Origin: Prevotella sp. UBA1705
Lineage (GTDB): Bacteria; Bacteroidota; Bacteroidia; Bacteroidales; Bacteroidaceae
Assembly (NCBI GenBank): GCA_002317385.1
Contig: DCJH01000059.1
Coordinates: forward strand, 62,920-80,757
Length of the DNA stretch: 17,838 nucleotides
Direction of reading: 5' to 3'
A program made the translations under genes and the position numbers. This document shows, piece by piece, positions 13,954-17,838 of the stretch (the stretch's first letter is position 1; every line of letters starts with the position of its first letter). Under the pieces are notes generated by a model. That model saw nothing but the letters and a program-made list of their open reading frames with translations, was not told the DNA's origin and ran no database searches.

Positions 13954-15860
13954 TCCTCGGCCATGGTCAGGTTGGTGCCATCAATGTGGATCATTTCTTC
14001 ATTGATGAGATATTGCAGCGACTGGTCTAACAGCGATTGGGGCAGATGGAGGCTCCGCAGCTGGGTGATGGGGTGGGGATTGCCATCTTCCAAAAGCGAG
14101 AGGATGGCTTGCCGGGCGCTGTCTTGGGTGGGCTTGGCTACTCTTTCTCCTCGACTCGACAGGCACACGTCGCACACCCCGCAATCTTCCGAGTCGGTCT
14201 CTCCAAAGTACCTGAGCAACTGCCTGCTCCGACAGACACTCCCGTTGGTGGCATACTCAATCATCGCGTTGATGCGCTTGGTGAACTGTTCCTTGCGTTC
14301 CTCGTAGACCGAGGGCGGGATGACCATCAGTTCGGAGTCTACCCGGTCGCGGGTGTAGGTGATGAAGGGTGTCTTGCGCTGAGGAATGAAATGGAGGATG
14401 TGGCGCTGGCTTAGTGTCTTCAATATTTGATAGACCTGGTCACGACTCATCTCGGCCTGTCGGGCAATGAGAGCCTCGTCTATGAATCCGTAGTCGGTGA
14501 ACAGTCCACCATAGTTTCTCAGGATGGTCACGATGACGTTTTCCTCGTGCTTGGTCAGCTGGTTGAGTCGGTAGAGTTCGTTGCGCCCCAATAGAAACAT
14601 CATGCGTGCATTGGCGTCGGGGTCTTCCTCGTAGACAATGTAGCCGGCATTTTCCAGGAGTTTCAGAGCCGAATGGACAACGATGGGGAAATAGCGATAG
14701 GTGACGCAAAACTTGTCGATCTCGAATGAGAAGGTGTGCTCGCCTCCGCTTCCCACGCCAATCGTGTAATAGTAGGCCAGATGGTCGTAGACATCTTTGA
14801 TATAGTCTTTCTCCGGGAAGTTGTCGGCAATGCGCTTGATGAGTTTGCGATGGTCGCTGTTGTTCCATAGCAGCACGGCGTAGGCCTTCTTGCCATCGCG
14901 CCCTCCACGTCCGGCCTCCTGGAAGTAGGCCTCGATAGAGTCGGGACAGTCGATGTGGACTACCATCCTCACATCGGGCTTATCGATGCCCATGCCAAAG
15001 GCATTGGTAGCCACCATCACGCGCACTTTATCGGCTTGCCATTGCTTCTGTCGGTCGTCCTTGACCGACGGCTCAAGTCCGGCATGATAGAAGGTGGCAC
15101 TGATGTCCTGCTGGTTGAGTATGGTGGCGATTTCCTTGCAGCGTTTCCGACTCCTCACATAGACAATCGCCGTACCACTGACGGTACTCAGGATGTGGAG
15201 GAGCTCGGCCTCTTTGTCGATGGTCTCTCTCACGACATAGGTCAGGTTCTTGCGCTCAAAGCTCATGCGGAACACATTCTTCTCGGCAAATCCCAACTGC
15301 TGCTGGATGTCGTCGATGACCTGTGGAGTGGCCGTGGCCGTGAGGGCGAGCACCGGTGCCTGAGGCACGAGCTTGCGGATGTCGGCAATGCGGAGGTAAG
15401 AGGGACGGAAATCATAGCCCCACTGACTGATGCAATGAGCTTCATCCACAGTGATGAAGCTCACTTTCATGTGCTTGAGTTTGGTTTGGAAGATGGCCGA
15501 GCCAATGCGCTCGGGCGAGACATAGAGGAGTTTGACGTGTCCCAGAATGCAGTTCTCGAGTGTGCGGACAATCTCCGAGCGCGACAGTCCCGAATAGATG
15601 GCCGACGCGAGGATGCCTTGCTCGCGCAGGTGCTGCACTTGGTCTTTCATCAAGGCGATGAGCGGACTGATGACGATGCACACGCCCTCCTGGGCCAATG
15701 CCGGCACTTGGAAGGTGATAGACTTCCCACCTCCCGTAGGCATCAGTCCGAGGGTATCCTTACCAGAGCCGATGCTCTCGATGATTTCACGCTGAATGCC
15801 ACGGAAATCGGCATACCCCCAGTGTTGTGTAAGTATCTCCTGATAGCGGTCAGGCTTCAC
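13950..15860 (-). CDS. recQ: RecQ-family ATP-dependent DNA helicase
   Basis: A 3'-5' superfamily-2 helicase for recombination and fork repair. The 636 residues carry PTGGGKS (Walker A, 41-47), DEAH (139-142), LTATAT (173-178), NAFGMGIDKPDVR (286-298) and QEAGRGGRDG (motif VI, 314-323). The zinc cysteines (Cys543, Cys560, Cys563, Cys566, in CRSRQLLRYFGE...CGVCDVC) come about 220 residues after motif VI. In E. coli RecQ they follow the core much sooner and precede the winged helix. Here a winged-helix-like stretch (about 355-500) comes first, and there is no HRDC domain. The start is GTG (15858-15860). No ATG or other start lies between it and the in-frame TAG of recJ 18 bases upstream, and the next Met is at the Walker A motif. 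It is the second gene of a recJ-recQ operon. Confidence 0.93.
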   Translation of the reverse strand: MKPDRYQEILTQHWGYADFRGIQREIIESIGSGKDTLGLMPTGGGKSITFQVPALAQEGVCIVISPLIALMKDQVQHLREQGILASAIYSGLSRSEIVRTLENCILGHVKLLYVSPERIGSAIFQTKLKHMKVSFITVDEAHCISQWGYDFRPSYLRIADIRKLVPQAPVLALTATATPQVIDDIQQQLGFAEKNVFRMSFERKNLTYVVRETIDKEAELLHILSTVSGTAIVYVRSRKRCKEIATILNQQDISATFYHAGLEPSVKDDRQKQWQADKVRVMVATNAFGMGIDKPDVRMVVHIDCPDSIEAYFQEAGRGGRDGKKAYAVLLWNNSDHRKLIKRIADNFPEKDYIKDVYDHLAYYYTIGVGSGGEHTFSFEIDKFCVTYRYFPIVVHSALKLLENAGYIVYEEDPDANARMMFLLGRNELYRLNQLTKHEENVIVTILRNYGGLFTDYGFIDEALIARQAEMSRDQVYQILKTLSQRHILHFIPQRKTPFITYTRDRVDSELMVIPPSVYEERKEQFTKRINAMIEYATNGSVCRSRQLLRYFGETDSEDCGVCDVCLSSRGERVAKPTQDSARQAILSLLEDGNPHPITQLRSLHLPQSLLDQSLQYLINEEMIHIDGTNLTMAED

Positions 15861-15878
15861 TTCTCTGTGGTTGATGGT

Positions 15879-17606
15879 CTAAACGTCGTCTTCGGCGGGT
15901 CGGATATCTTCTATCTGGAGTTGCACCTGATTGCGCTTGAAGACGTTGTCCTCGATGGTATAGGCTATGTCGAATGCGCGCTTCGATTTGATGTATCGGG
16001 CCGAGGCACTCTGTCCGAACGCTATGCCGTTGACCACTGTGCCTGAGATGGAGTCGACCAGTTCGAGCTTGATGTGCTCCTGCTCGCGGCCCACCACCTT
16101 GCTCGTGCCATAGTCGTAGACACCCTTGGTGCAGAACACGGGCTTGGAGTTGCCCGGCCCGAACGGGGAGAAGCGCTTCAAATCGTTGTGTAGGCGCTTC
16201 GAGATGTCCTTGAAATCTATATCTGCGTCGATATCGAGGAAGGCCTCGGTCTGCTCGGGCATGATGTGCTCCTCCACATAGTGCTGGAATCGCTGGCGGA
16301 ACTCGGGGATGTCGGCCCACTTCAGCGTGAGTCCGGCAGCGTAGGTATGCCCACCGAAGTTCATCAGCAGGTCGCGACAACTCTTGATGGCCGAATACAC
16401 GTCGAAGCCCATCACCGAGCGTGCGGAGCCCGTAGCAAGGTCTCCATCGCGCGTGAGTACCACGGTCGGGCGGAAATAGATTTCCGTGAGTCGCGATGCC
16501 ACGATACCTATCACGCCTTTCTTCCAATGCTCGTCGTAGAGCACGATGCTCGAATGATGCTTCTGACTTTCGAGCTTCGACACGATCATGTTGGCCTCTT
16601 CGGTCATCTGCTTGTCGATATCCTTGCGCTGCTCGTTGTATTCGTTGATGCGCTTGGCCTCTTCGAGGGCCGTGCGGAAATCCTTCTCCACGAGCAGGTC
16701 TACGCTCTCCTTGCCGTTCTCCATACGTCCGGAGGCGTTGATGCGCGGCCCAATCTTGAAGATGATGTCGCTCATGGTGAGCTCGCGCCCATTCAGTCCG
16801 CAGATGTCGATAATCGATTTCAGGCCCACGCTGGGGTTCTGATTGAGTTGCTTCAGGCCATGGAAGGCCAGGATGCGATTCTCGTCGACCACCGGCACGA
16901 TATCTGCTGCGATGCTCACGGCGCAGAAGTCGAGTAGGGGGATGAGGCGTGAGAAAGGTATGCCGTTGTTCTTGGCGAAGGCCTGCATAAACTTGAAGCC
17001 CACGCCACAACCACACAACTGCTTGAAGGGATAGGCATCGTCGGGGCGCTTGGGGTTGAGGATGGCCACTGCGGGGGGCATCACCTCGTCGGGCACATGA
17101 TGGTCGCAGATGATGAAGTCTATGCCAAGGTTCTTGGCATAGGTAATCTCGTCGAAGGCCTTGATGCCACAGTCGAGTATGATGATGAGCTTCACGCCGG
17201 TCTCCTTGGCATAGTCCACGCCCTTCATGCTCACGCCATATCCCTCCTCATAGCGGTTGGGGATATAGTAGTCGATGTTGGAGTAGAACTGTTGCAGGAA
17301 CTTATAGACCAAGGCCACGGCCGTACACCCGTCGACATCGTAGTCACCATAGACCAAGATGCGCTCCTTGCGCCCCATGGCGTCGTTGAGGCGGTCTACG
17401 GCCACGTCCATATCCTTCATCAAAAACGGATTGATGAGGTCGGCCAGCTGCGGGCGGAAAAATCTCTTGGCGGCACTCTCCGTGGTGATGCCACGACGGA
17501 TGAGCAATTGGGCCAAGATGGGATTGATGTTGAGTTTTTCGCCTAACTCCTTAGCCTGCTGGATATCTTGGGTTGTCGGTGGGTCATATTTCCATTTAAA
17601 ATGCAT
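15879..17606 (-). CDS. recJ: Single-stranded-DNA-specific exonuclease RecJ
   Basis: A 5'-3' ssDNA exonuclease of the DHH superfamily, acting in RecF-pathway end resection, mismatch repair and base excision repair. The length of 575 is typical. Motif I is YGDYDVDG (86-93), motif II is LDCG (144-147), motif III is CDHH (167-170, the DHH signature) and motif IV is AADIVPV (233-239). These supply the Asp/His residues for two Mn2+ ions. The DHHA1 part includes GPRINASGRM (286-295), HWKKGVIGIVASRL and GGHTYAAG (418-425). A C-terminal OB-like domain ends with IEDIRPAEDDV. The ATG at 17606 gives a normal N-terminus and lies about 20 bases downstream of the predicted transcription start. It is followed in the same reading frame, 18 bases after its TAG, by recQ, its known functional partner. 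Confidence 0.96.
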   Translation of the reverse strand: MHFKWKYDPPTTQDIQQAKELGEKLNINPILAQLLIRRGITTESAAKRFFRPQLADLINPFLMKDMDVAVDRLNDAMGRKERILVYGDYDVDGCTAVALVYKFLQQFYSNIDYYIPNRYEEGYGVSMKGVDYAKETGVKLIIILDCGIKAFDEITYAKNLGIDFIICDHHVPDEVMPPAVAILNPKRPDDAYPFKQLCGCGVGFKFMQAFAKNNGIPFSRLIPLLDFCAVSIAADIVPVVDENRILAFHGLKQLNQNPSVGLKSIIDICGLNGRELTMSDIIFKIGPRINASGRMENGKESVDLLVEKDFRTALEEAKRINEYNEQRKDIDKQMTEEANMIVSKLESQKHHSSIVLYDEHWKKGVIGIVASRLTEIYFRPTVVLTRDGDLATGSARSVMGFDVYSAIKSCRDLLMNFGGHTYAAGLTLKWADIPEFRQRFQHYVEEHIMPEQTEAFLDIDADIDFKDISKRLHNDLKRFSPFGPGNSKPVFCTKGVYDYGTSKVVGREQEHIKLELVDSISGTVVNGIAFGQSASARYIKSKRAFDIAYTIEDNVFKRNQVQLQIEDIRPAEDDV

Positions 17607-17629
17607 TTGAGAGTCTTTTTATTCTGCTT

Positions 17630-17663
17630 CAAAGTTACGAATTTTCAATGAGAAAGTTAACAA
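17630..17663 (-). promoter_or_regulatory. Promoter of the recJ-recQ operon
   Basis: Reading the minus strand, TAACTTTG (17637 to 17630) is a perfect TAnnTTTG box, with a TTG at 17663-17661 about 23 bases upstream, slightly far. Predicted start near 17624, giving a leader of about 18 bases before the recJ ATG at 17606. Confidence 0.65.
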
Positions 17664-17740
17664 TCTTTAGTTAAAAGTTAAAAACTCTACAGATTCATGG
17701 ATAATCTCCTATCTGCGCTCCTCTGTCAGCACTCCGTAGA

Positions 17741-17758
17741 GACATGCCCTTGCGTGTC
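17741..17758. other. Small hairpin between divergent promoters
   Basis: GACATGC (17741-17747) pairs with GCGTGTC (17752-17758), with one G-U, around a 4-base loop CCTT. It has no T tract, so it is not a terminator. It resembles the GAGACACGCCC-type palindromes scattered in many bacterial genomes, but this is a weak resemblance from memory. Confidence 0.3.
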
Positions 17759-17764
17759 CGCATG

Positions 17765-17796
17765 TTGCATCGACCTTATTGTAACATGTAATTTTG
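17765..17796 (+). promoter_or_regulatory. Promoter-like site firing rightward out of the window
   Basis: TTG at 17765-17767, a 21-base spacer, then TAATTTTG (17789-17796), a full match to the -7 box. No gene starts before the window ends, so the target lies to the right. Confidence 0.55.
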
Positions 17797-17838
17797 TAAC
17801 AATGTAACAAAAGGATTGACGAATGATAATTGACGAAT
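17780..17838. repeat. Direct repeats overlapping the rightward promoter-like site
   Basis: TGTAACAA occurs twice back to back (17795-17802 and 17803-17810), with a related TGTAACAT at 17780-17787. Just beyond, ATTGACGAAT occurs at 17815-17824 and 17829-17838 with a 14-base period, cut by the window end. The octamers overlap the -7 box and the expected start, where an operator would lie. Confidence 0.5.

Noticed and set aside
14955..16046. 363-codon open frame on the plus strand across recQ and recJ
   Set aside because: It runs antisense through two genes with complete catalytic motifs; composition is that of a shadow frame and no promoter precedes it.

Overview
The window reads as a chromosomal core region of a Bacteroidota bacterium, most likely a Prevotellaceae member (Prevotella in the broad sense). 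The evidence is the Bacteroidota promoter grammar (TTTG, about 20 bases, TAnnTTTG) ahead of several genes, the absence of Shine-Dalgarno sequences, Sec signal peptides ending in AQA|Q or NA|Q, an OmpA protein of the type seen in this phylum, and the gene order ilvD-ilvB-ilvN-acyl-ACP thioesterase-ilvC that I recall from Bacteroides relatives. The genus is inference; no rRNA or marker phylogeny can be done here.

Layout. Positions 1-435 hold the 3' end of ffh (SRP54), followed by a cytosine-free purine tract and folD (578-1462), which ends at a strong terminator. Positions 1541-2180 have no convincing gene but are full of imperfect inverted and tandem repeats. A secreted GH51 arabinofuranosidase with an unusual N-terminal propeller-like extension (2239-4776) and an OmpA-family outer-membrane protein (5005-6117) follow, each with its own promoter and terminator. 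Positions 6347-12472 are the isoleucine/valine pathway: dihydroxy-acid dehydratase, both acetolactate synthase subunits, an acyl-ACP thioesterase set into the operon, and ketol-acid reductoisomerase with its own internal promoter. An uncharacterised MFS transporter (12724-13953) closes the rightward block. On the minus strand, recJ (17606-15879) and recQ (15860-13950) form a two-gene repair operon that converges on the transporter. The last 200 bases hold the recJ promoter and a second promoter-like site, with direct repeats, firing out of the window.

How the genes fit together. IlvB+IlvN make acetolactate or acetohydroxybutyrate, IlvC reduces and isomerises it, and IlvD dehydrates it to the 2-keto acids for valine and isoleucine. 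The keto acids are also primer precursors of branched-chain fatty acids, which may be why a fatty-acyl-ACP thioesterase sits in this operon (inference). RecJ (5'-3' ssDNA exonuclease) and RecQ (3'-5' helicase) are the known end-resection pair of the RecF pathway.

I see no phage, CRISPR, toxin-antitoxin, transposase or secretion system, and no tRNA or rRNA. Nothing here is clearly a new multi-gene system. The items most worth checking are the repeat block at 1545-2120, the same-frame recJ-TAG-recQ junction, the RecQ domain order, the GH51 N-terminal extension, and the fungal-type IlvC.
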